Below are positions 1 through 7,147 of a DNA stretch of 8,347 nucleotides, piece after piece; position 1 is the first letter of the stretch; each line of letters begins with the position of its first letter. This DNA is from Bacteroidota bacterium (GTDB lineage: Bacteria; Bacteroidota; Bacteroidia; Bacteroidales; UBA10428). The stretch covers positions 1 through 8,347 of the forward strand of contig JAJUGM010000137.1 of the NCBI GenBank assembly GCA_029268165.1. The letters run 5' to 3'. A model generated the notes under the pieces. The model did not search any database. It was not told the origin of the DNA and saw only the letters and a program-made list of their open reading frames with translations. The translations under genes were made by a program, and so were the position numbers.

Positions 1-451
1 AACTTTCATCATTTGAATATCGCCCAACTTTAAAGCCGGCGTTTGACAAAGCAACAATATATTTAACCGGATAATAATACTCGAGGCTAAGGTCAATAAG
101 AATATCAAAAGGTTGTTGAATAAATTTATCAATCACTTCAGATGAGGGTTTATAAAACCAGTTCAGGTCATTTCTAGAGAAAAAATCAAAACCTTTCCGG
201 TACAAATAATGATCAATCAGTTTTTTACTGTCAACATAGCCCAGAATACTCAGGTTAATTTTCTGCTGGGTCAAATCCTTAGCAAAATCCTTTATTATCT
301 CAAAGCTCACAAATTCGGTTGCATTATAAATAATTCCGACATGCCGGGCATTGCGAATGTTGCAAACTTTAACCTCCCGTATTATGTTTCTGAGCTTTTT
401 ATTTAAAACCCGCAAACCGTAATTTGTTTTAATTCGTTCTGCAAATTTCAT
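1..451 (-). CDS. DUF6913-like protein, C-terminus cut off by the window edge
   Basis: The frame is open from an ATG at 451 through the left edge, giving 150 codons with no stop. A TAA lies in frame four codons before the ATG, so no longer start exists. The protein is soluble-looking with no signal peptide or membrane segment. It begins with a basic stretch rich in Lys and Arg (residues 1-36), followed by alternating hydrophobic segments. Segments I recognise as typical of the Bacteroidota family DUF6913 are ARHVGIIYNA (35-44), ILGYVD (69-74), FFSRNDLNWFYKP (90-102), FDILIDLS (115-122) and YIVALSNAGFKVG (131-143). The function of that family is unknown to me. From memory the family is about 170 residues long, so only a short tail is probably missing. 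The gene is 115 bp downstream of the esterase, on the same strand. The family assignment is from remembered motif similarity, not a search. Confidence 0.75.
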   Translation of the reverse strand, partial: MKFAERIKTNYGLRVLNKKLRNIIREVKVCNIRNARHVGIIYNATEFVSFEIIKDFAKDLTQQKINLSILGYVDSKKLIDHYLYRKGFDFFSRNDLNWFYKPSSEVIDKFIQQPFDILIDLSLEYYYPVKYIVALSNAGFKVGRYSNDES

Positions 452-566
452 CCTGCAATTTTAAAAAAATATGCGGATTAAAGAAAATTGTTGGTCAAAG
501 GATTTTTTTTATTTTAAATCAAATTTAATATAATTAAGCAAATAATTGAAAGCATATTAGGGCTGC

Positions 567-1493
567 CTATTCAGATTTTAATATTCGGCTTGAAAACAGA
601 AGAGCCGGGACTATAGCCCTTTCCCAGTAAGCTCTTTCGTGCCCACCACATTGCAAATGAAATTCATGAGGTATTTTATACCTCGCAAATAAATCATGCA
701 AAGCTTCGTTACCCGGCAAAAGGTAATCAGAAAGGCCACAACTAAGATACCACTGTATGGATTTGAGTGTATCAGGATTATTCCTTACAATGTATAACGG
801 GTTATTTTCAATCCAATGCCGGGTTAAACGGTTGTATTGCCGGATGCTATCGCCAAAAACCGCACTGAGATACTGACTGTACTTTGCGGGTTTTTCATGG
901 TAAACCATACTGTCAGTCCTCACAGCTGCGCTTAATGCTACAGCTCCTGAAAAGATATCAGGATGTTTCATACCATGAACCAGGGCGCCGAAACCGCCCA
1001 TTGAAAAACCTCCTACTACCCTGCCCTGCCTGTTTGCTATGGTTTTATAAGTGCTGTCAATAAAAGCTATGAATTCAGATATAAAAATATTTTCATAAGG
1101 GAATTGCTGATTTTGGTCGTTGATGTAATATGACCTTCTCCCATCAGGCATAACAATAATAAAGGGATGAACTTCGCCTTTAACTATGAGGCTATCAGCC
1201 TTTCGGTGAACTGCATAATCCCTCAACCAGCTTATTTCATTACCGCCTATTCCGTGCAACAGGTAAAATACCGGGAAATGCTTATCTGATTGAGAATAAC
1301 CGGGTGGAAGATAAACAGAATATTTCAGGTTTTCACCCGACAGCTTGCTGTAAAAATTCAGACTCGCATAGACAACCCCCTGAATATCTTTATTAAATTG
1401 CTGATCTGATAAGGATTGCGACTCAACCTCCTGAATAGCTGCTGTTATAATAAACAAGCAGGTAATATAACCTATTCTCTCTATATGTTTCAT
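567..1493 (-). CDS. Exported alpha/beta-hydrolase, putative esterase (esterase D / CE1-like)
   Basis: A 308-residue protein of the putative-esterase family (PF00756: esterase D, enterochelin esterase, and feruloyl or acetyl-xylan esterases), which hydrolyses ester bonds with a Ser-Asp-His triad. Residues 1-26 look like a Sec signal peptide: Lys and Arg near the start, a hydrophobic core, and likely cleavage near VES-QS. There is no lipobox, so a soluble periplasmic or secreted enzyme is expected. LLHGIGG (78-84) is the oxyanion-hole loop, GFSMGG (162-167) is the nucleophile elbow with Ser164, Asp256 in CGLSDY is the likely acid, and His285 in GGHERAYW is the catalytic base. The length fits a complete single-domain enzyme. 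It starts with ATG 26 bp after the upstream lipoprotein gene, so the two probably share a transcript. The substrate cannot be told from sequence; no carbohydrate-binding module is present. Confidence 0.9.
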   Translation of the reverse strand: MKHIERIGYITCLFIITAAIQEVESQSLSDQQFNKDIQGVVYASLNFYSKLSGENLKYSVYLPPGYSQSDKHFPVFYLLHGIGGNEISWLRDYAVHRKADSLIVKGEVHPFIIVMPDGRRSYYINDQNQQFPYENIFISEFIAFIDSTYKTIANRQGRVVGGFSMGGFGALVHGMKHPDIFSGAVALSAAVRTDSMVYHEKPAKYSQYLSAVFGDSIRQYNRLTRHWIENNPLYIVRNNPDTLKSIQWYLSCGLSDYLLPGNEALHDLFARYKIPHEFHLQCGGHERAYWERAIVPALLFSSRILKSE

Positions 1494-1519
1494 ATTATAG
1501 TTATGCTTCGGATTGTAAG

Positions 1520-2656
1520 TTATATGTTAAGGTACCTTTTTCTGAAAATACCAACCAGCAAACCGGCTAACAATAATAACACCAACGCACCTGATAAAAT
1601 CATTATTCCTTTATTCACCATTCTTGATTCGACCCAAATGGTAAAATCTTTTTCAAAAAATTTTCCTGCTTCCAGTTTCCATGTGGCTGTGTTTCCATTA
1701 ATCATTACAGAATTGGTTGATATAATAATACCAGGCATAATGGTATTATTGGTAAATGAATCAGTGAATCCGGCGGAGATAACACGCAGTTTTAAATCGA
1801 AGTCGTCATACCCTGACCGGTTTACTTCACGCAGCATAGTACTGTCAATGCTATAAAATATTGAAGATAATTGAATTAAGAAACTGGCGCTTAAATTTCC
1901 TGAAAACAGGTCATTTGATTCAATATTATTATCATAGAATTCATAAAGCTTTTCCTTGGAGCGTTCAATTTCATCTGGTTGATGTTTCCCGGATTTTATG
2001 AGGGCTGTTTTTAATGCCTCAAAAAAAGCATCATAGATATTTAATTTCAGCCAGCAGTTGTATTTCTTTTCTATCTTCTTTTTAAGTTCATCCAGTCGCA
2101 TGGTATTTTCGGTTGACATAGCAGGCCTGTCTGATGTGTCTTTTATAATTACAAGCTTATCATGTTCGGTTGAATAAAAAATATCGTCATTATTGGCGTG
2201 AACTATATCAACCTCTTCATCACTAAGATAATCAGCGAGCGGTCGACTATTAAAAGGGAATATTTGTTCATAAGTTTCAGCATAGCGGTAGAATGTATAA
2301 AACCAGTGAAATCGTTTTTCTATGTTTACATGTCGTCTAATTTTATTGGTTTCCAATGAATCGGCGTTAATTTCTTCATTTAGCGCTTTGTAATTCCTAT
2401 AAACTTTTCTGGCCTTATAAAAGTATGTTTTCTTTTCAGGGGAATCTGCTTCATTTTGACTTTTAAAACCGCTGGTAATGTCCCAACTGGAATCAGCCGG
2501 AACGGGTATAGACCCTTTGAAAATTGAAGCTGAGTCTCCCTCGATCATGATTATCCTTTCGACTGTCCCATCAGACATGATCCTGGTTGTTATTGTATAT
2601 TCCAAGCATCCTGATGCAAGGACAATTATAAATATCAGTCCTCCTATTTTCTTCAT
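1520..2656 (-). CDS. Unrecognised lipoprotein with a C-terminal transmembrane helix
   Basis: I do not recognise a named family. I start it at the ATG at 2656 (378 residues). The frame stays open upstream to a TTG at 2758, but the internal ATG opens a textbook lipoprotein signal: MKK, a hydrophobic stretch, then ASGC with Cys17 as the likely lipidated residue. The mature part begins with a beta-like segment containing SDGTVER (28-34), then charged and aromatic stretches (RFHWFYTFYRYAETY, 115-129), a Lys-rich likely helix (186-240), and a segment MPGIIISTNS (307-316) before WKLEAGKFFEKDF. Residues about 349-371 form a strong transmembrane helix followed by RKR. The protein may therefore be held at both ends, with the bulk in the periplasm; the inner membrane is the simplest location for such a topology. 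The layout resembles actinobacterial LppM-type proteins, but this is only an analogy. It is followed 26 bp later by the esterase. Confidence 0.85.
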   Translation of the reverse strand: MKKIGGLIFIIVLASGCLEYTITTRIMSDGTVERIIMIEGDSASIFKGSIPVPADSSWDITSGFKSQNEADSPEKKTYFYKARKVYRNYKALNEEINADSLETNKIRRHVNIEKRFHWFYTFYRYAETYEQIFPFNSRPLADYLSDEEVDIVHANNDDIFYSTEHDKLVIIKDTSDRPAMSTENTMRLDELKKKIEKKYNCWLKLNIYDAFFEALKTALIKSGKHQPDEIERSKEKLYEFYDNNIESNDLFSGNLSASFLIQLSSIFYSIDSTMLREVNRSGYDDFDLKLRVISAGFTDSFTNNTIMPGIIISTNSVMINGNTATWKLEAGKFFEKDFTIWVESRMVNKGIMILSGALVLLLLAGLLVGIFRKRYLNI

Positions 2657-2688
2657 CCGTTTATTTTTTATTTTATACAGTTGTATGG

Positions 2689-2789
2689 AACCCACATGAT
2701 AATTTAGCGAAGCGATCCAGTGAGCTATGTGAGTAATTATTTTTGCTCGCCTTAACAACAGGCAGTATGATTAAAATATCATGTGGGTT
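2689..2789. repeat. Perfect 12-bp inverted repeat framing a 101-bp segment
   Basis: The arm AACCCACATGAT at 2689-2700 is the exact reverse complement of ATCATGTGGGTT at 2778-2789, with 77 bp between them. The left arm lies 32 bp upstream of the lipoprotein ATG at 2656, so the segment is in the probable leader or promoter of that gene. Inside it, a weaker inverted pair exists between GCGAAGCG (near 2707) and GCTCGC (near 2745). No target-site duplication is evident outside the arms (TTGTATGG on the left, TTATCATA on the right). It could be a small non-autonomous element of the MITE type, a pair of operator half-sites, or a leader RNA stem. Nothing in the window decides between these. Confidence 0.5.
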
Positions 2790-2910
2790 TTATCATAATA
2801 AAAGTTTTTTAAAGGCATGATATTCACGAAAGATTTCATGATCACATGTTGCTGATTTGAATATATTATGTATTGTTTTTTAGCAATATATGAGGACATA
2901 TTAATAATTT

Positions 2911-5900
2911 TCACTTGTTAACATTAAAATATTGATTTTTTAAGATTTCCGGATTCTGTTTTCTCATGTCATAAGGTCTTATTCTAATTGTATAACTATA
3001 TGGCTGCACCGGAAGCAGATATTGCTGATGAGGCAATGCGCCCCATGAATTATCGCCCCCAACTCCCATCTGTTTAAAATCAATATTTAACGTTGTCCAG
3101 GGATATTTTCTGATATCAATTATATGTTTTTGCTCTTTGACAGGCCCGTTCTCAAAATCATCAGTCGAGTAATGATTTGCACCGAAACATAGTAAAGGCA
3201 TACCTGTCACCAGAAGCCCGTTTTCTTTTCCGTTGGTAACAGCCAGCCACCTGATATCAGTGCGGTATCCTGTTTCCTGTGGCCTGATATATTCATAATT
3301 TAAGCTATCAACTGTTGATGAATATAAACCTACGTGAGCTGCGTATTTTCTGTCTTCATAATTTTCAAACGGTCCGCGGCCAAACCATGTAATATAATTA
3401 AAACTTTCAGGTAACCTCATTTGCATTCCCATTCGCGGAATTTCAGCAAAACTTTTATCAGTAGGTACAAAAGTGTTTGAAATAATAAGATCACCTGAAC
3501 CATAAAACATATATTCAATTGAATAAAAAGCCTTTACGTCGGAAAGCAAAAATTCCGATCTGACATTGACATTTGCTGAAGAGATTCTCTTTGTGCTGAT
3601 TGATTTCAGCGTACGGTTCTTACCAGCATTTTTCCATACAGCGCAGCGTTGCGGCATTCCGTTACCAAAGTCATTGTCAGTAGGTATTCTCCAGAAATCA
3701 GGTTCCGGAGGTTTCACTATGTATTCAAAATTATTTTGTTGCATCGAAATTAAAAGTCCTGATTTTTTACTGAGTTTATATTTTATATCTCCTGCTGTCA
3801 CGGTGATAATTTCATTGTCTTCTGAAACATTGAGGTCAGGCATTTCATTAACATTGACTGCTGGGGGTTTAATAAAACCTGGCATAACAAATTGCTCCCA
3901 GGCCAATTCCTGTCCTTTTCCAAGCAAAGAGAATGATTCTCTTAAACAATAGCTGATATTTAAAAAGTACTCTGTTCCCTGGAGTCGCTCAATTGCCGGC
4001 AGGTCAAGCTGGATAATATAAGTATTTCCAGGATTGACAGGAGGCAGATCAGTAAAACCATGAGCAACAGATTTACCATCGGCAGTTAACTCCCAGTTAA
4101 GCATGAAAACAGAAAGGTCGAGGAAATCATAATGATTAACTATTTTCAGCAATCCCTTATTCAGGTCAATAGGGAAAGTCTTAATAAACTGATAAACTTT
4201 TTGCACTTCGTAAGCATGAGGATTCAGCCGCCGATCAGGCTGAACAAGGCCATTGCAACAGAAATTACGATCAGATGGCACCGTATCAGGCCCAAAATCA
4301 CCTCCATAGCAATAATATATTTTCCCTTCACCAGTTTTGCATTGAATTCCCTGGTCGACCCAGTCCCATATAAAACCTCCCTGCAACTGGTCATATTTAT
4401 CTATGACATCCCAGTAATCTTTAAAATTGCCTTCGCTGTTGCCCATAGCATGCATGTATTCGCACATAATAAGCGGCCTGGTCTGTGGTTGTTGTGCGTA
4501 TTTCTCAATAAAGTCAATGCCTGCATACATAGGACAAAATATATCAGTATTTGCATCCAGTTCGGCCCTTTCATATTGGACCGGACGCGTATTATCGCGA
4601 TTCTTAATCCATGAATAAGTAGCCCTGAAGTTTGCTCCGTTCCCTGCTTCATTTCCCAGCGACCAAATAATTACTGAAGGATGGTTCTTATCGCGTTCCA
4701 CCATCCGGCGTGTCCGGTCAATATGTGCATTCAGCCATTCGGGTTTAGTGGCCAAGGTTGTACTTGAGTCATATCCCATTCCATGCGATTCTATATTGGC
4801 TTCATCAATGAGGTAAAGGCCATATTTATTACACAATTTATACCACAAAGGATGATCGGGGTAATGACATGTGCGCACAGCATTGATATTAAGTTTTTTC
4901 ATTAATCTGATATCATTTATCATTGACTCTTCGCTGATAACATGGCCGGTCAACGGATCATGCTCGTGACGGTTTACGCCCTTCAGTGTAATTTTTCTGC
5001 CGTTAAGCAGAAGCAGTCCGTCTTTAATCTCCACTGACCTGAAACCTGTTTGTGCTGATAGTACTTCAAGCAATTGGTTGTCAGGAGAAAAAACTTTAAT
5101 CAGTGTGGTATAAAGATTGGGAGTTTCGGCAGTCCATTTTAAAGGGTTATCAATAACAGACGAAAAGTCAAATGATTTTTCCTCACCCGGTGCAAGCGAT
5201 ATTTTCTGACGGCCTGATGTTAAAACATCTCTCTTTGTTGAATCAACCAATACAATTTCTGTTTCACAAGTCAATGAATTTGCTGTATCATAGTTTACTA
5301 CAGAATAGTTTATGTGATATACACCGTTTTTGTATGCACTATCCAATGACGCTTTTATGAAAAAGTCTCTTACATGTATTTTCGGTACAGCATAAACAAA
5401 CACATCGCGCTCAATGCCGCTGAGCCTGAAAAAATCCTGGTCTTCGAGGTAGCTTGCATCGCACCAGCGGAATACCTGCACAGCAATAAGATTTTTCCCC
5501 GGCCTGACCAATCTGGTAATGTTAAATTCGGCCGGGGTTTTGCTGTCTTCGCTATAACCAACATAATGACCATTTATCCAGACATAAAAAGCCGAATTAA
5601 CGCCACCAAAGTGAAGCATTATTTCTCTGTTTTTCCATTCGCGGGGGATATTGAATGTCCTTCGGTATGAACCCACCGGATTGTAATTCATAGGAACCTG
5701 CGGATATGGCTCGTTCCAGGGATAACGAATATTGACGTAAATAGGATAATCATACCCTTTCATTTGCCAGTCCGATGGCACCTCAATTTTATCCCATTTT
5801 GCAGTATTGTATCGCTTCAGATAAAAACCTGCAGGGCGTTGTGAAGGATTTGATACCCATTTGAATTTCCACATTCCGTTAAGGGATATGAAATATGGGC

Positions 5901-6081
5901 TTTCTTTAGGATTATCCCTTAGAGCAGATTCAGCATCGGCATAGGGTAAAAGCGTGCAATGTGGCTTTTCAGTATTAACGCTTGTAACTTCTATCTGCAT
6001 GATTTCTCTAAAAGGAAACTGGTCAATTTTTTTACAGCCAGATAAAACTATTATAAAAACAAACAGGTTTATGCGTTTCAT
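2911..6081 (-). CDS. lacZ: GH2 beta-galactosidase (LacZ type), lipoprotein
   Basis: A full-length glycoside hydrolase family 2 enzyme of 1056 residues, which removes terminal beta-galactose with retention of configuration. Residues 1-16 are a lipoprotein signal ending in LSGC, so Cys16 is probably lipidated and the enzyme acts outside the cytoplasm, unlike E. coli LacZ. Domain order: sugar-binding jelly roll (about 60-230), Ig-like domain (about 235-350), TIM barrel (about 352-640), a second Ig-like domain, and the C-terminal Bgal_small_N domain (about 760-1036). Matches to E. coli LacZ: acid/base Glu478 in LGNEAGNG (E461), nucleophile Glu541 in MCEYMHAMGNS (E537), Mg ligands Glu431 and His433 in NIESHG (E416, H418), His372 and His406 (H357, H391), Asp214 in LEDQD (D201), Asn610 in FCCNGL (N604) and Trp1013 in GGDNSW (W999). 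All key residues are present. It starts at an ATG 34 bp after selD and ends in TGA. The exact substrate (lactose or a plant or host galactoside) is not readable from sequence. Confidence 0.95.
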   Translation of the reverse strand: MKRINLFVFIIVLSGCKKIDQFPFREIMQIEVTSVNTEKPHCTLLPYADAESALRDNPKESPYFISLNGMWKFKWVSNPSQRPAGFYLKRYNTAKWDKIEVPSDWQMKGYDYPIYVNIRYPWNEPYPQVPMNYNPVGSYRRTFNIPREWKNREIMLHFGGVNSAFYVWINGHYVGYSEDSKTPAEFNITRLVRPGKNLIAVQVFRWCDASYLEDQDFFRLSGIERDVFVYAVPKIHVRDFFIKASLDSAYKNGVYHINYSVVNYDTANSLTCETEIVLVDSTKRDVLTSGRQKISLAPGEEKSFDFSSVIDNPLKWTAETPNLYTTLIKVFSPDNQLLEVLSAQTGFRSVEIKDGLLLLNGRKITLKGVNRHEHDPLTGHVISEESMINDIRLMKKLNINAVRTCHYPDHPLWYKLCNKYGLYLIDEANIESHGMGYDSSTTLATKPEWLNAHIDRTRRMVERDKNHPSVIIWSLGNEAGNGANFRATYSWIKNRDNTRPVQYERAELDANTDIFCPMYAGIDFIEKYAQQPQTRPLIMCEYMHAMGNSEGNFKDYWDVIDKYDQLQGGFIWDWVDQGIQCKTGEGKIYYCYGGDFGPDTVPSDRNFCCNGLVQPDRRLNPHAYEVQKVYQFIKTFPIDLNKGLLKIVNHYDFLDLSVFMLNWELTADGKSVAHGFTDLPPVNPGNTYIIQLDLPAIERLQGTEYFLNISYCLRESFSLLGKGQELAWEQFVMPGFIKPPAVNVNEMPDLNVSEDNEIITVTAGDIKYKLSKKSGLLISMQQNNFEYIVKPPEPDFWRIPTDNDFGNGMPQRCAVWKNAGKNRTLKSISTKRISSANVNVRSEFLLSDVKAFYSIEYMFYGSGDLIISNTFVPTDKSFAEIPRMGMQMRLPESFNYITWFGRGPFENYEDRKYAAHVGLYSSTVDSLNYEYIRPQETGYRTDIRWLAVTNGKENGLLVTGMPLLCFGANHYSTDDFENGPVKEQKHIIDIRKYPWTTLNIDFKQMGVGGDNSWGALPHQQYLLPVQPYSYTIRIRPYDMRKQNPEILKNQYFNVNK

Positions 6082-6115
6082 ATATTGAAGTATTAATGAT
6101 TAAAGTTATGAACTA

Positions 6116-7147
6116 TTATTTAATGATAATTACTGGTTTTCCATCTGATGGTTTTTCCAGATAACCTATGTTAACAAGGTTAAATTTATCACAAATTTCT
6201 TTAAATAGGTTATCTGTATTTGTATCTACGGCTACAAGCAAGCCACCACTTGTCTGGGGGTCGGCCATCACCAGCTTCTGGTACTCATCAGCGTTTACAA
6301 TATGCGACCCATAGCTTTTCCAGTTGCGGTAAGTTCCTCCGGGAATACAGTTATTTTTGATATAATAGCTGAGATTGTCCAGCACAGGCACAGCAGATGC
6401 ATTAATTATTGCAGTAAGGTAACTTCCCTTGCATATTTCAAGTAAATGACCCAGTAAACCAAAGCCGGTAACATCGGTCATAGCTTTTACTTCCTTCATC
6501 CGGCCCAGTTCGGTGCCAATGTGGTTGAGCATTGTCATCCAATGAACAGCAATTCTGTAATCTTCTTCAGCAAGAATGCCTTTCTTGGCAGCAGTTGAAA
6601 AAATACCCACGCCCAGGGGTTTTGAAAGATAAAGCTGGCAACCTTCTGTTGCCGTGTTATTACGTTTGATAAAAGAGGGGTTAATAATTCCGGTTACTGC
6701 AAGTCCAAAAACAGGATCGGAAATGGCAATGCTATGGCCTCCTGCAAGAGGTATTGCTGCTTCACTGCATATTTCAATTGCACCATTAATCACTACAGCA
6801 GCCATGTCAGCCGGAAGTTTTTCAACCGGCCAGCCCAGTATGGAAATAGCCATCAATGGGGTACCTCCCATGGCATAAATATCGCTTAGCGCATTGGCGG
6901 CTGCGATTCTACCGAAATCAAAAGGGTCATCGACAATAGGTGTAAAAAAATCTGTAGTGCTGATAATTGCATCATTATCACCAATATCAAATACGGCTGC
7001 ATCGTCCCGGCTGTCATGCCCGACCAACAGATTACTGAAAAAAGGCCTGCTATTACTGTGAGCAAGAATTTTTTCAAGTTCAGCAGGTGATATTTTGCAG
7101 CCACATCCTGCACCGGGGCTAAATTGTGTAAGACGAATCTGTTCCAT
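6116..7147 (-). CDS. selD: Selenophosphate synthase (selenide, water dikinase)
   Basis: A complete SelD of 343 residues (E. coli has 347). It converts selenide, ATP and water to selenophosphate, AMP and phosphate in the cytoplasm, supplying selenium for tRNA selenation. The N-terminal glycine-rich loop GAGCGCK (12-18) carries the catalytic Cys15 and Lys18, equal to E. coli Cys17 and Lys20. The Cys15 codon is TGT, so this is the cysteine form, not the selenocysteine form found in many organisms. Metal and nucleotide-binding aspartates are present: Asp48 in RDDAAV, Asp89 in NALSDIYAMGG and Asp225 in MTDVTGFGLLGH, along with AGGHS (135-139) and DPQTSGGL near the C-terminus. The ATG directly follows the TAA of mnmH with no gap, suggesting translational coupling. 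Similarity to the E. coli enzyme is strong over the whole length. Confidence 0.97.
   Translation of the reverse strand: MEQIRLTQFSPGAGCGCKISPAELEKILAHSNSRPFFSNLLVGHDSRDDAAVFDIGDNDAIISTTDFFTPIVDDPFDFGRIAAANALSDIYAMGGTPLMAISILGWPVEKLPADMAAVVINGAIEICSEAAIPLAGGHSIAISDPVFGLAVTGIINPSFIKRNNTATEGCQLYLSKPLGVGIFSTAAKKGILAEEDYRIAVHWMTMLNHIGTELGRMKEVKAMTDVTGFGLLGHLLEICKGSYLTAIINASAVPVLDNLSYYIKNNCIPGGTYRNWKSYGSHIVNADEYQKLVMADPQTSGGLLVAVDTNTDNLFKEICDKFNLVNIGYLEKPSDGKPVIIIK

Noticed and set aside
209..406. 65-codon plus-strand frame
   Set aside because: It lies entirely antisense to the DUF6913-like gene, whose motifs are recognisable; the plus frame has none.
514..528. AT-only hairpin (TTAAAT-CAA-ATTTAA) after the esterase, as a terminator
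   Set aside because: The stem has no G-C pairs, and the T-run lies on the wrong side for minus-strand transcription.
1416..1856. 146-codon plus-strand frame overlapping two genes
   Set aside because: It is antisense to the end of the lipoprotein gene and the signal peptide of the esterase, with no protein-like motifs.
2657..2758. N-terminal extension of the lipoprotein frame starting at TTG 2758
   Set aside because: The start would be TTG, the extra 34 residues have no signal character, and they would bury a good lipoprotein signal inside the protein. The extension also reads through the inverted repeat.
3566..4614. Plus-strand frames at 3566-3952 and 4132-4614
   Set aside because: Both are antisense to lacZ in regions coding for conserved GH2 segments and show no family features.
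567..6081. A polysaccharide utilisation locus built from the esterase and beta-galactosidase
   Set aside because: There is no SusC, SusD, or sensor or regulator gene in view, and an unrelated lipoprotein gene and a 254-bp gap separate the two enzymes.
6116..7147. SelD as a selenoprotein
   Set aside because: The catalytic position is encoded by TGT (Cys), not TGA, and the frame has no internal TGA.
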